From contig OY781970.1 in the NCBI GenBank assembly GCA_963677525.1, positions 806,001 to 870,000 of the forward strand: a stretch of DNA of 64,000 nt. The letters run 5' to 3'. How positions within the stretch are numbered: the first letter of the stretch is position 1; every line of letters begins with the position of its first letter. Positions 1 to 9,060 of the stretch are shown in pieces. The translations under genes and the position numbers were made by a program. The notes beneath the pieces were generated by a model. It was not told the origin of the DNA and did no database searches. It saw only the letters and a program-made list of their open reading frames with translations. The DNA comes from Draconibacterium sp963677525. GTDB taxonomy: Bacteria; Bacteroidota; Bacteroidia; Bacteroidales; Prolixibacteraceae.

Positions 1-2
1 TA

Positions 3-1886
3 GTTGGTTTTGCACTACTTGATATTGCAGCCTGGTACTTGCTGTTGAGCAAAGTCATTTTTACTCCGGATCATATGGCAAACGGCCTGCATTTCCTGGG
101 GCTCGATTTTGTACATGCCGGAACTACTCCACAACAAAAATTAATTGAAATTACAACCACCATGTTAACTTTCGGAATGGGTGCCTCTACTCAGGCCTTG
201 TTTGCACGTGTTGGTGGTGGTATTTATACAAAAGCTGCCGATGTGGGTGCCGACCTTGTTGGTAAAGTTGAAGCCGGTATTCCTGAAGATGATCCACGTA
301 ACCCTGCAACCATTGCCGATAACGTTGGCGATAACGTAGGTGACGTTGCCGGTATGGGAGCCGACCTTTACGAATCGTATGCCGGATCTATTTTGGCAAC
401 CGCTGCATTGGGTGCTGCACTTCCGGCTATCGTTTTAAAAGATACTGGAATTGAGGCTATTAAAGCGGTAACTGCTCCTATGATTGTTGCTGCCATTGGT
501 ATTATACTTTCTATTGTAGGTATTTTTATGGTTCGCACTAAAGAATCAGCTACGCAAAAAAACTTATTACGTGCTTTATTTATCGGAACTTTTGGTAGTT
601 CGGTACTTATACTTCTTGCACTTGTAGGTTTGGCACTGGCAGGTTGGATTACCTGGGGTGTTTTCTGGGCTGTGGTAATTGGTTTGGCAGCCGGTGTTAT
701 TATCGGTCAAGCTACTGAATATTATACTTCCGACGAATATAAACCTACTAAAGGAATTGCAGAGCAGGCACAACAAGGACCTGCAACTACAATTATTGAT
801 GGTATTGCTGTTGGTATGAATTCAACCTGGATTCCTGTTGTGACAATTGTACTGGGAATTATGGGATCGTTCTGGGCTGCAGGTGGTGCTACTCATTTTG
901 CTATGGGCGTATACGGAATTGGTTTTGCTGCTGTAGGTATGTTATCTACTTTAGGTATTACACTGGCAACTGATGCTTTTGGTCCTATTGCCGACAATGC
1001 CGGTGGTAATGCAGAAATGTCAGAATTAGAGCCTCTGGTTCGCGAACGTACCGATGCGCTGGATATGTTGGGAAACACAACCGCTGCAACCGGAAAAGGA
1101 TTCGCAATTGGTTCTGCTGCATTAACTGCCATGGCGCTTATTTCTGCTTACATGGAAGAAGTTCGTTTGTGGTTTGGTAAGATTGCAAAAGGTGGCGAAG
1201 GTTTTGTTACTAAAGGTGAATATATCTTTTATAACGATGTGGCTCCTGCCGTTCACGATGGTATGAAAGCAATTAAAATTTCTGCCGCATCGGTAAAAGA
1301 TTTCTCAGCTGCTTACGATATTACTCTTTTCAATCCATTGTTTTTAGGAGGTTTGTTCCTGGGATCTATGATGGCATTCCTTTTCAGTGCAATGACCATG
1401 AAAGCTGTTGGACGCGCTGCCGGTGCAATGGTAGAAGAAGTTCGTCGTCAGTTTCGCGAAATTAAAGGTATTCTTGAAGGTAAAGCAACTCCTGAATATG
1501 CAAAGTGTGTTGAAATTTCAACAAAAGGTGCTCAACGTGAAATGTTGCTTCCGTCGTTGGTAGCGATTATTGTTCCTGTAGTTGTTGGTGCGAGCATGGG
1601 AGTTGCCGGAGTTATCGGCCTGTTGGCTGGTGGTTTGACCGCCGGATTCACCCTGGCAGTGTTTATGAATAATGCCGGTGGTGCATGGGACAACGCCAAA
1701 AAATTCATCGAAAAAGGTAATTACGGAGGTAAGGGAAGTGAAGCTCACAAAGCCGGTGTTGTTGGTGACACAGTAGGCGATCCTTTCAAAGATACTTCAG
1801 GCCCTTCTTTGAATATTTTGATCAAACTTATGACCATGGTTTCGGTTGTAATGGCCGGTTTAACTGTAACATTGAGTTTGCTGTAA
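3..1886 (+). CDS. hppA: Membrane-bound K+-dependent pyrophosphatase (Na+/H+-translocating), 5'-truncated by window edge
   Basis: An integral-membrane pyrophosphatase that couples pyrophosphate hydrolysis to cation pumping. The frame is open from base 3 without a start, and about 627 residues are visible. The family is usually about 700-800 residues, so the N-terminus lies upstream; a TTG at 39 is not a credible start. The signature DVGADLVGKVE (nt 240-272) carries the Mg-PPi-binding Asp and Lys, and it is followed by the DNVGDNVGD Asp cluster. GNTTAATGKG (nt 1071-1100) has Ala where K+-independent enzymes have Lys, which indicates K+ dependence. In DLYESY (about nt 364-381) the Glu sits three residues after the Asp, the position used by Na+-PPases and many bacterial H+-PPases, not the plant position. 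Many hydrophobic helices continue to the C-terminus. Na+ or dual Na+/H+ transport is an inference. The gene ends at a terminator hairpin. Confidence 0.95.
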   Translation, partial: VGFALLDIAAWYLLLSKVIFTPDHMANGLHFLGLDFVHAGTTPQQKLIEITTTMLTFGMGASTQALFARVGGGIYTKAADVGADLVGKVEAGIPEDDPRNPATIADNVGDNVGDVAGMGADLYESYAGSILATAALGAALPAIVLKDTGIEAIKAVTAPMIVAAIGIILSIVGIFMVRTKESATQKNLLRALFIGTFGSSVLILLALVGLALAGWITWGVFWAVVIGLAAGVIIGQATEYYTSDEYKPTKGIAEQAQQGPATTIIDGIAVGMNSTWIPVVTIVLGIMGSFWAAGGATHFAMGVYGIGFAAVGMLSTLGITLATDAFGPIADNAGGNAEMSELEPLVRERTDALDMLGNTTAATGKGFAIGSAALTAMALISAYMEEVRLWFGKIAKGGEGFVTKGEYIFYNDVAPAVHDGMKAIKISAASVKDFSAAYDITLFNPLFLGGLFLGSMMAFLFSAMTMKAVGRAAGAMVEEVRRQFREIKGILEGKATPEYAKCVEISTKGAQREMLLPSLVAIIVPVVVGASMGVAGVIGLLAGGLTAGFTLAVFMNNAGGAWDNAKKFIEKGNYGGKGSEAHKAGVVGDTVGDPFKDTSGPSLNILIKLMTMVSVVMAGLTVTLSLL

Positions 1887-1913
1887 GATTTGCGGAAAAC
1901 ATAAAATATTTGG

Positions 1914-1946
1914 AACCATCTGTCGAAAGGCAGGTGGTTTTTTTTT
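1914..1946 (+). terminator. Rho-independent terminator after the pyrophosphatase gene
   Basis: A stem AACCATCTG/CAGGTGGTT (one G-U pair) with a short GAAA-containing loop runs straight into a run of T residues. It lies 28 bases after the stop codon. Confidence 0.85.
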
Positions 1947-2181
1947 GTTTGGTGAATGAGCAAATGAGTGAATGAGTAATTGGGGGAATTAGGTTCCGGT
2001 TATTGATTAAAATTTGTTTATCCATCCCTGACAAATGGTTAATTCCCAATGTCCGTTTTTTAACTTCTTCAACCTCCCGTCTATAGCCTATCGACAAAAT
2101 TTGATGTCCTAGTTGAACAAATAGTTGTAAAAAAAGTTACAGTGTAAAACGAAAGGTTAAAATCAATAAAAACAATACATT

Positions 2182-3195
2182 ATGGCAAATCTATCAACAA
2201 CCTACATGGGTGTAGAATTAAAAAACCCATTGATACTTGGAGCAAGTAACCTGGTTACAAAACCCGAAGTGATAAAACAAATTGAAGAAGCTGGAATAGG
2301 CGCTATTGTATACCGTTCGCTGTTTGAGGAACAAATCCAATTGGAGAATCTTCAGATGGATGAGGAGCTGTCTGAGTATGAAAACCGCAACGCGGAAATG
2401 ACAAGTTTGTTTCCGGGAATCGAACATGCAGGGCCAAAGGAACATCTTTACAATGTCGAGAAACTGGTAAAAAGTTTCAGTGTGCCTGTGTTTGCCAGCC
2501 TGAACGCCATTTACGAACCAACCTGGATTGAATATGCAAAGGAACTGGAAAAAACTGGGATTGCTGGTTTAGAACTTAACTTATACGCTGTCCCCGGTTA
2601 TTTTGAAGAAACCGGAGAATCGATTGAAGACAAGCAGGTGCAGATAGTTGCTGCAGTTAAGGAAGCCGTTTCAATTCCGGTTAGCGTAAAAATAAGCCTG
2701 TTTTATACCAATCCGCTGAATTTTATAAAAAAAGTAGATGAAGCGGGCGCTGACGGGTATGTGCTGTTCAACCGTTTTTTCCAACCTGAAGTTGATATCG
2801 AAAAAGAAGAATATTTTTATCCATGGGAGCTAAGTAATCCGAAAGATCACATGATAGGACTGCGTTACGCCGGACTATTACATGGAAATCTTGAAGGAAG
2901 TGTTTGTATAAGCCGTGGTATTTACGATGCCAACGATGTAATAAAAATGATACTGGCAGGTGCCGATGTGGTTCAGATGGTGAGTACCATTTATCGTAAT
3001 TCACCGTCAGTAATTTCTGATATTCTTATCGACCTGAACACCTGGATGGAAGATAAAGGTTATAAAACGCTCGACGATTTCAGGGGAAAACTTTCGCGTA
3101 AGAATATGAAAGATCCGTTTGCTTATCAACGCGCGCAGTATGTGGAGATACTTACTAAATCGGAAGAAATTTTTAAGAAATACCCGATGGTATAA
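2182..3195 (+). CDS. Dihydroorotate dehydrogenase-like flavoprotein
   Basis: A 337-aa TIM-barrel protein of the dihydroorotate dehydrogenase family. The N-terminus (Met-Ala-Asn-Leu-Ser-Thr-Thr-Tyr, then GVELKNPLILGAS) matches the family's first strand and FMN-site loop. SVKIS (about nt 2680-2694) and a C-terminal ISRGIYDANDVIKMILAGADVVQ segment fit the phosphate-binding end of the barrel. The usual catalytic-loop motif (Asn-x-Ser-Cys-Pro) is replaced by LNLYAVP near nt 2575-2598, so the Cys/Ser base of true PyrD is not seen. It is therefore more likely one of the 'DHOD-like' oxidoreductases common in Bacteroidota than the pyrimidine enzyme. The gene stands alone, with its own downstream terminator. 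Confidence 0.85.
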   Translation: MANLSTTYMGVELKNPLILGASNLVTKPEVIKQIEEAGIGAIVYRSLFEEQIQLENLQMDEELSEYENRNAEMTSLFPGIEHAGPKEHLYNVEKLVKSFSVPVFASLNAIYEPTWIEYAKELEKTGIAGLELNLYAVPGYFEETGESIEDKQVQIVAAVKEAVSIPVSVKISLFYTNPLNFIKKVDEAGADGYVLFNRFFQPEVDIEKEEYFYPWELSNPKDHMIGLRYAGLLHGNLEGSVCISRGIYDANDVIKMILAGADVVQMVSTIYRNSPSVISDILIDLNTWMEDKGYKTLDDFRGKLSRKNMKDPFAYQRAQYVEILTKSEEIFKKYPMV

Positions 3196-3340
3196 AACCA
3201 AATACGAAAATAAGTAGGCTATTTTAATTTATTCGGATTTGGTGAATGCCGATACTGAAAACAAAGGCATTGGGAGTATGCGAAGCAATGGCTCAATGTT
3301 TTTCGTAATCGATGTAATAAGTTTTTATAATAGAATTTTG

Positions 3341-3370
3341 AAACAGGGGCTGAGAGGTTCCTGTTTTTCT
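3341..3370 (+). terminator. Rho-independent terminator after the DHOD-like gene
   Basis: A stem AAACAGG/CCTGTTT ends in a T-run. The descending arm GGTTCCTGTTTTT (3356-3368) is identical to those at 9047-9059 and 31347-31359. Confidence 0.8.
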
Positions 3371-3394
3371 TTATCGAAATTGTAATTATTAGTA

Positions 3395-4063
3395 TTATTC
3401 CAACATATGAACCACATCCAGTTCGTTGCTCAGACATTCAAGTTTTTCCTCGTCTTTCCCCCATGTTATATTTTTTCTGATACGACTTAAACTTTGTTGG
3501 GTAACTCCAACGTAAGAAGCAATGTCTTCGAGTTTTACTTCCAAAGCCACCAAAGGAAATTCTTTTAAGAAATGTTTGTAACGCTCTTCTGCATCGAGCG
3601 TGCGTAACAAAACTTGTTTATAGTGGACCATCCCCAGGTAGTTGGCGATTCCAAATGCGCAGAACTTGGAAACATCCAGATTCAAAAACATTATCTCCAG
3701 GAACGGGGTGCGTGGAAGTTCTATCAATTCGCAGTCTGTTACTGTTTCAAGTGTGATACGGGAATGCGTATTGTTAAGTAACGAAACAGTCTCCGATAAA
3801 ATAATTGGCGCTACTCTAAAATTGTATACAAAGGATTTTTCATTAAAGTGATCTTCGCATTTTACAATCCCTTTTCCAATAAATCGAACAGCATTCTCTA
3901 CCTGCATATAATCCAGTATGCGTACCCCTTTGTCTATCTTCTTGAAAACCATAATGTCGCATAATTTATTCCACGAACTGTCGGAGATTGGGCTGGTAGA
4001 ATCAATAAATTTACGGAGTTGGTCGGTATAAAGGAGCTGCTTGTTTTTTTCAATCGCCTTCAC
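3395..4063 (-). CDS. Crp/Fnr-family transcriptional regulator
   Basis: A 222-aa regulator with an N-terminal cyclic-nucleotide-binding-type jelly roll (about residues 30-125) and a C-terminal winged helix (about 165-210). The helix-turn-helix is visible in LEDIASYVGVTQQSLSRIRKN. There are no Cys clusters of the FNR type, and a phosphate-binding cassette for cAMP is not evident, so the ligand is unknown. Proteins of this form are numerous in Bacteroidota, and their targets are usually local or stress related. The gene is transcribed divergently from the 4775 surface-protein gene, across a 0.7-kb AT-rich gap holding short palindromes. Control of that gene is a plausible guess only. Confidence 0.85.
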   Translation of the reverse strand: MKAIEKNKQLLYTDQLRKFIDSTSPISDSSWNKLCDIMVFKKIDKGVRILDYMQVENAVRFIGKGIVKCEDHFNEKSFVYNFRVAPIILSETVSLLNNTHSRITLETVTDCELIELPRTPFLEIMFLNLDVSKFCAFGIANYLGMVHYKQVLLRTLDAEERYKHFLKEFPLVALEVKLEDIASYVGVTQQSLSRIRKNITWGKDEEKLECLSNELDVVHMLE

Positions 4064-4324
4064 GTTATGAATTTTTGGTTTTCAAAAAATAGAATTGGCC
4101 GTAAATATAATATTTTGCGTGTTTCTAATGTGTCAGCACCATGCGGTTTTTATATAAGTTATTTCTTAGTATCTGCTAAAATGAAAAATGTCGCATCCGT
4201 TGGCAAACGCCCCGAAATACTTGTAATCCGGTTTCGGGCATTTGTAATAAAAATTCTGTGAATTAAAAAAACAGTAGTAAAATCACTTATTTTTTTAACA
4301 TATGGTAAATTTTAATCGATTTGT

Positions 4325-4334
4325 AATACGTATT
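4325..4334. promoter_or_regulatory. 10-bp palindrome, candidate operator
   Basis: AATACGTATT is a perfect palindrome in the divergent gap beside a Crp/Fnr-type gene. Its function is only inferred from position. Confidence 0.25.
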
Positions 4335-4412
4335 TTAGTGTGGTTCGTTAAATCTTCAAACATGTGGCACAAAGTATTGACATTTAGGATTAGACAGAAT
4401 TTTGTATTCAAT

Positions 4413-4427
4413 GTATTATTGTAATAC
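4413..4427. promoter_or_regulatory. Inverted repeat GTATTA-N3-TAATAC, candidate operator
   Basis: Perfect 6-bp arms with a 3-nt spacer. It shares the GTAATAC heptamer with the palindrome about 100 bases upstream, so the two may be paired binding sites. No footprint information is available. Confidence 0.25.
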
Positions 4428-4774
4428 CATATTATTTTACGGATGTAGAATTGAATTTTACTTCGTCTAACTCTAACGTTTATCGGAGTTTTTGGGGAGT
4501 CGTGGAGTAGTTCAAACTAAAAAAGATGATCGACGGAATTTTGGAAACTGCTTCAATATAAGTTTTATAAGATTGGTTCAGAAGTGGATTTGCAGGTTTT
4601 GCCAAATGGCTGAAATTGTGATAATTATCTCTTGAAACTAAACATAAAGTTTTGAATTTTTTTATCCCATTTTCAATGAAATCTGTACCTCCCAAAAAAT
4701 TAGCTGAGAACCTGGTGTGTAATGCACTTTGCTGGCAAAGAAATAATCAGGAAGTAACCATAACAAAATTAATA

Positions 4775-7700
4775 ATGCATATGAAGTATTTTTTACATTT
4801 TTCGAACAGTAGAAATAACAAGATTTTTATTTGTGCTGTTTTATTCCTGAGTCTTTTAATCGCAGGAAAGCAGAAATTATCTGCACAAGATTTTACCAAT
4901 GCCATTGAACTGGATGGAAATGATTCTTATGTGCAGGCCAACAGTGTAAGTGCCAAATTGAGCCTTAGCTCTGCTTTTACGTTTGAAGCCTGGGTGAAAC
5001 GATCGGGTTTTACTGAGAATAAATATGTTTTAAGTTTTCACGATGTGGATAAAATTAATATTGTTTTGTTTGGAATATCTGCCTCGGGGAAAATTATGAC
5101 AAGTTATCATGTTCCAGGCACTGGTGATATTGAAACGACAGGTATTCTTTCTGTACCAATTGGTATCTGGACCCATATTGCACTTACAGTAGCCGTTGAT
5201 AATTCGGTTGCTGTTTATGTAAACGGAGAGCCGGACCCAACCTGGAGTTCTGTTTTAATTCCTTATCGTCCGGTCGCAGGTGGATATTTTTCTATCGGTC
5301 AGGATTATGATGAAGAATCGATAACCAACGATTTTATCGGCCAGGTTGATGAAGTTAGGGTGTGGAACGTGGTACGTACACAGCCGGAAATTCAAAATTC
5401 TATGAATGCAGAATTGGCTGGAGCAGAACCCGGCCTGATAGCTTACTATAAAATGCTTGACGGAAGTGGCACCTCGCTTACCGACGATAGTGGCAATGGT
5501 AATACCGGTACCCTTGTTGGTAATGTAACATGGATAAACAACCCTCCAACAGTGAATGACGATCCCGCCTTGGGAAGTTACGAGGTGTATTGCGGCGATA
5601 CAATTTCCGGAAATGTATTGAACAATGATACCGATGTGGAACGAAACGATTTTCAGGTGGCAGAAATTCCAACATTAGCTTATGGTTCTTTCGATACATT
5701 TAATCTCGAAACCGGTGATTTTGTTTATCAGGCACCTATGGATTATACCGGCGGGGTAACGTTTTATTACCAGGCTCTTGATGGGGCTTTAAGCGATTCG
5801 GCTATGGTATCAATTAGCATTGTTGATACCATTTCCCCGCAATTATCTTGTCAAAATGATACTTTACTTTATGCAGAAAAAGAAAATTGTGGAGCCACTC
5901 TGGATTATTCCTGGCCAACTGCATCTGATAATTGCACAGCCTACAATAATTTGTTGTATAGCGTTGATAATGCAGAAGGACTTGATGGCTGGACAATTAT
6001 ACAACAAACTGGTAACGGATGGAGAGCTGTAGAAGGAGCAGAAGGCCCGAAGTACCAATCCTCCTATGATTCACGAACCAGTACAACTGTTACAAACAGA
6101 AAGTCCAAAGAAGTATCTTTACTAGCTGCCGGCTATACAAAAGAATATTTAGACAGTGCTCCGTCTATAAGTGTAGGTGAAGAAATTGTAGCCTACTTAA
6201 ATAATGGAGATAAGGATTTGTACTATGTTAAGTATGAGTTGAGGGATGAAGATCATAATATTATTGCTTCATATTCTTCAGGATCCAGAACTAGTCCTAA
6301 GAAAGTTGGTTCAACTCCTGTAAAGGAAGAATTTATATTTACGAATTATGGTAGCGGGGTACGTTATGTTTATTTTGAACATGGCGGACTTGATGCCGGG
6401 TTTTGGGAAGGATATTACGGGGCTGCATTTTATAATTGCCATATAAAATTAAACGAACCACAACTAGCAGCAGGGCTTAGTTCCGGAGAATCTTTTCCAA
6501 TTGGAACAACAACTAACGTTTATGAGGTATCAGATGTGTCGGGAAACATTAGCTCATGTAGTTTTAATGTTGAGGTTGTTGATACTTTACCTCCCACTAT
6601 TGTTGTTAAAAATGCTATTGCCTACCTCGATGATAGCGGACAAGCATCAATAGTATCATCAGAGATAATTGACGATGTCAGCGACAATTGCGAGGTTGAT
6701 ACTATGTATATAAGCAGAAACAGTTTCAATTCAAGTGACCTTGGTATCCAAAATGTTTTGGTAACAGCCCTCGATATTTATGGCAACAAAGCTTTAAAAT
6801 CGGCTCAGGTTACAGTAAGCGATACTATTTTGCCAAGTCTCACTGTGCCTGTTGATATCTTCGTTTATGCCAATGCCGATCAATGTGGTACTGAGGTAAG
6901 TTTTGAGGGTGAAGTACTGGCAACAGATAATACCGGAAATGTTCAGGTTAATCAAACGGCTGGGTTTTCGAGTGGTTCAATATTTCCGGTAGGAGAAACC
7001 ATTAATACGATTGAGGCTGTTGATCAATCGGGAAATAAGGTTGTAAGATCATTCAAAGTTAGGGTTGAAGACAACACAAATCCTGTTGCCATTGCGCACG
7101 ATGTAACTATCTATCTTAATGCAAATGGATTAGCCTCATTACTAGTCGCAGATATTGATGACGGTTCTTCGGATAATTGCAGTATCGATACCATGTATTT
7201 GTCTCAGGATACCTTCGATTGCAGTTACGTTGATTATGTTTCTGTTCCTGGTGTTGTTGGTTTGAAAAGTGCAAAAAGAATAAGACCTGACGGTTTTGCT
7301 GTTTCCTTAACAGCTAAAGATCCGTCTGACAACACGAATACAGACTGGTTTTATGTAAGCGTAAAAGATACCATTTCTCCCCAGGTAAAAACAAAAGATA
7401 TAACAGTATATCTCGACGAGTCCGGTTTGGTCGTTCTCGATTCACTGGCTGTTGATGATGGTTCGAATGATGCATGTGGCCTGGCGGCTTTCGAATTAAA
7501 CAAGGATACTTTCTCCTGCGAAAATACCGGAGATAATATTGTCTTCCTCACGGTTACTGATATTCATGGAAATTCAGCCACTGAATCAGCACAGGTAACA
7601 GTTTTAGATACAGTACCTCCTACCGCATTATGCCAGGATATAAATGTGTATCTCGATGAATCTGGAAAAGCTTCAATAAAGGTTAATGACATTGACAATG

Positions 7701-9010
7701 GCTCTTTCGACGCATGCGGCATTCAATCTAGATCTCTAAGTAAAACTCAATTTTCCCCTAACGAAGTAGGGAATCATACTGTTGTTTTAACCGTTACCGA
7801 TAACCATGGAAATACATCAGCCGGTAGTTCAACAGTGAATGTAATTGATAACATCCCTCCAAAAGTGCAGTGTAATACTGCCGACTTTGTAATTTCCTCG
7901 GGTAGCTATTACGTGCTTACCGACGAAGACATTGAAGCACTTTCAAGTGGAACCACCGATAATGTAACTGCTTACGAAGATCTTGATATCAGGGTGTCGC
8001 CGGGTAAATTAACATGTTCACACGAAGGTGGTACCGTAATAAAAGTGTATGCCACCGATGAGGCCGGCAATGAAAGTATGTGTATGGTTATTGTAGGTGT
8101 GACAATTGAAAACAGCTCGCCTGCAATAAACCCGATTGCCGATGTAACTACCGACGAAGATGTACCGGTAAGTATTGCTTTAAGTGGTATATCGAGCGGA
8201 AAGATTTGCGACAGGGCAACCACTGTTACTGCTTCTCATAACGGGGGAAACCTGATATCTGATCTGAAAGTAACACATACATCGTCAGAAGCAACAGGGA
8301 CACTTGATGTGGAACTGATGGCCGACCAAAACGGTACTGCAGAAGTTACTGTTGAGGTAGCCAATAACGATGGCGATAAAACAACTGCCAACTTTATGCT
8401 GACTGTGAATCCGGTAAACGATGCCCCGGTGCTGGTTCAGTCAATCCCTGATCAGGGAGTAAGAGCAACGGACAGTCTTGAAATAAGCATCAGCAAAATA
8501 CTGGGTGTTTTGTTCGATGATGTTGACGACAGCACACTGACATATAATGTAAGTTTCGAAAGCGGAACATTGCCCGACTGGATAAATGTTACTGACGATC
8601 CGGATGTTTACATGCTGGATTTTGAGCCTCTTCAGGCCGATACAGGTTGTTGCAATATAATAGTTAAAGCAACAGACCCTGCAGGCGCAACAGCATCCGA
8701 TACCTTCGAACTGTGTGTTGATAGATTGATTGTAGGGATTACTGATCTGGAAGCCGGGGTATTTGAAGTGAGTTTGTATCCGAATCCAACAGCTGGAAAA
8801 GTAATGGTAGAACACAATGTTGGCACCTCGGATGAAATGGAGATCTCAGTAATGAGTGTAAGCGGAAGCGAAGTGTTCCGTAAAAATTACCGGATAGGAG
8901 AGGATCCGGTAACATTCAATCTGTCGGACCAGGTAAGTGGCATGTACATGGTACTGATTAAAGTAAACGATAAGGTTGTAATTAAGAAACTGATTTTAGA
9001 CAGGAAATAG
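4775..9010 (+). CDS. T9SS-exported multidomain adhesin with nested FBA-like glycan-binding module
   Basis: About 1411 aa. The start at ATG 4775 (or 4781) puts a clear signal peptide at the N-terminus, ending near LSAQ; the longer frame from 4652 would bury it. Domain order: a LamG/concanavalin-like lectin fold (about nt 4895-5450), a cadherin-like repeat (5550-5830), an HYR repeat (5836-6580) interrupted by a roughly 165-aa insert (5963-6455), five or so further HYR/Ig-like repeats with 'YLDESG..S' cores (6590-8100), an Ig-like repeat, a dystroglycan-type cadherin-like domain with LPDWI and DTGCCNI (8420-8730), and a T9SS type-A sorting domain beginning YPNPTAGK (8778-9007). The insert carries GNGWR, a YVYFEHGGLDAGFW stretch and a YYG turn, which resemble the eukaryotic F-box-associated (FBA) domain. 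It is likely displayed on the outer surface and probably binds carbohydrate; the ligand is unknown. Confidence 0.85.
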   Translation: MHMKYFLHFSNSRNNKIFICAVLFLSLLIAGKQKLSAQDFTNAIELDGNDSYVQANSVSAKLSLSSAFTFEAWVKRSGFTENKYVLSFHDVDKINIVLFGISASGKIMTSYHVPGTGDIETTGILSVPIGIWTHIALTVAVDNSVAVYVNGEPDPTWSSVLIPYRPVAGGYFSIGQDYDEESITNDFIGQVDEVRVWNVVRTQPEIQNSMNAELAGAEPGLIAYYKMLDGSGTSLTDDSGNGNTGTLVGNVTWINNPPTVNDDPALGSYEVYCGDTISGNVLNNDTDVERNDFQVAEIPTLAYGSFDTFNLETGDFVYQAPMDYTGGVTFYYQALDGALSDSAMVSISIVDTISPQLSCQNDTLLYAEKENCGATLDYSWPTASDNCTAYNNLLYSVDNAEGLDGWTIIQQTGNGWRAVEGAEGPKYQSSYDSRTSTTVTNRKSKEVSLLAAGYTKEYLDSAPSISVGEEIVAYLNNGDKDLYYVKYELRDEDHNIIASYSSGSRTSPKKVGSTPVKEEFIFTNYGSGVRYVYFEHGGLDAGFWEGYYGAAFYNCHIKLNEPQLAAGLSSGESFPIGTTTNVYEVSDVSGNISSCSFNVEVVDTLPPTIVVKNAIAYLDDSGQASIVSSEIIDDVSDNCEVDTMYISRNSFNSSDLGIQNVLVTALDIYGNKALKSAQVTVSDTILPSLTVPVDIFVYANADQCGTEVSFEGEVLATDNTGNVQVNQTAGFSSGSIFPVGETINTIEAVDQSGNKVVRSFKVRVEDNTNPVAIAHDVTIYLNANGLASLLVADIDDGSSDNCSIDTMYLSQDTFDCSYVDYVSVPGVVGLKSAKRIRPDGFAVSLTAKDPSDNTNTDWFYVSVKDTISPQVKTKDITVYLDESGLVVLDSLAVDDGSNDACGLAAFELNKDTFSCENTGDNIVFLTVTDIHGNSATESAQVTVLDTVPPTALCQDINVYLDESGKASIKVNDIDNGSFDACGIQSRSLSKTQFSPNEVGNHTVVLTVTDNHGNTSAGSSTVNVIDNIPPKVQCNTADFVISSGSYYVLTDEDIEALSSGTTDNVTAYEDLDIRVSPGKLTCSHEGGTVIKVYATDEAGNESMCMVIVGVTIENSSPAINPIADVTTDEDVPVSIALSGISSGKICDRATTVTASHNGGNLISDLKVTHTSSEATGTLDVELMADQNGTAEVTVEVANNDGDKTTANFMLTVNPVNDAPVLVQSIPDQGVRATDSLEISISKILGVLFDDVDDSTLTYNVSFESGTLPDWINVTDDPDVYMLDFEPLQADTGCCNIIVKATDPAGATASDTFELCVDRLIVGITDLEAGVFEVSLYPNPTAGKVMVEHNVGTSDEMEISVMSVSGSEVFRKNYRIGEDPVTFNLSDQVSGMYMVLIKVNDKVVIKKLILDRK

Positions 9011-9031
9011 AACCAATCTAAAAAGTATTGG

Positions 9032-9060
9032 AAAACAGGGGCCGTTGGTTCCTGTTTTTT
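9032..9060 (+). terminator. Rho-independent terminator after the adhesin gene
   Basis: A stem AAAACAGG/CCTGTTTT with a T-run, 22 bases after the stop. It contains the same 13-nt arm GGTTCCTGTTTTT as the terminators at 3341 and 31331. Confidence 0.85.

Larger units (their letters stand above)
4064..4774. other. Divergent intergenic region with small palindromes
   Basis: About 0.7 kb of AT-rich sequence without a credible gene, between a Crp/Fnr regulator gene and a surface-adhesin gene reading away from each other. It holds two copies of GTAATAC (4323-4329 and 4421-4427), each inside a palindrome. An upstream in-frame extension of the adhesin ORF to 4652 exists but precedes the signal peptide and is probably not translated. 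Confidence 0.5.

Noticed and set aside
8441..8815. A 124-aa minus-strand ORF opposite the adhesin gene
   Set aside because: It lies inside a well-supported gene, has no recognisable domain, and is Cys/Tyr-rich in a way typical of antisense reading of beta-repeat sequence.
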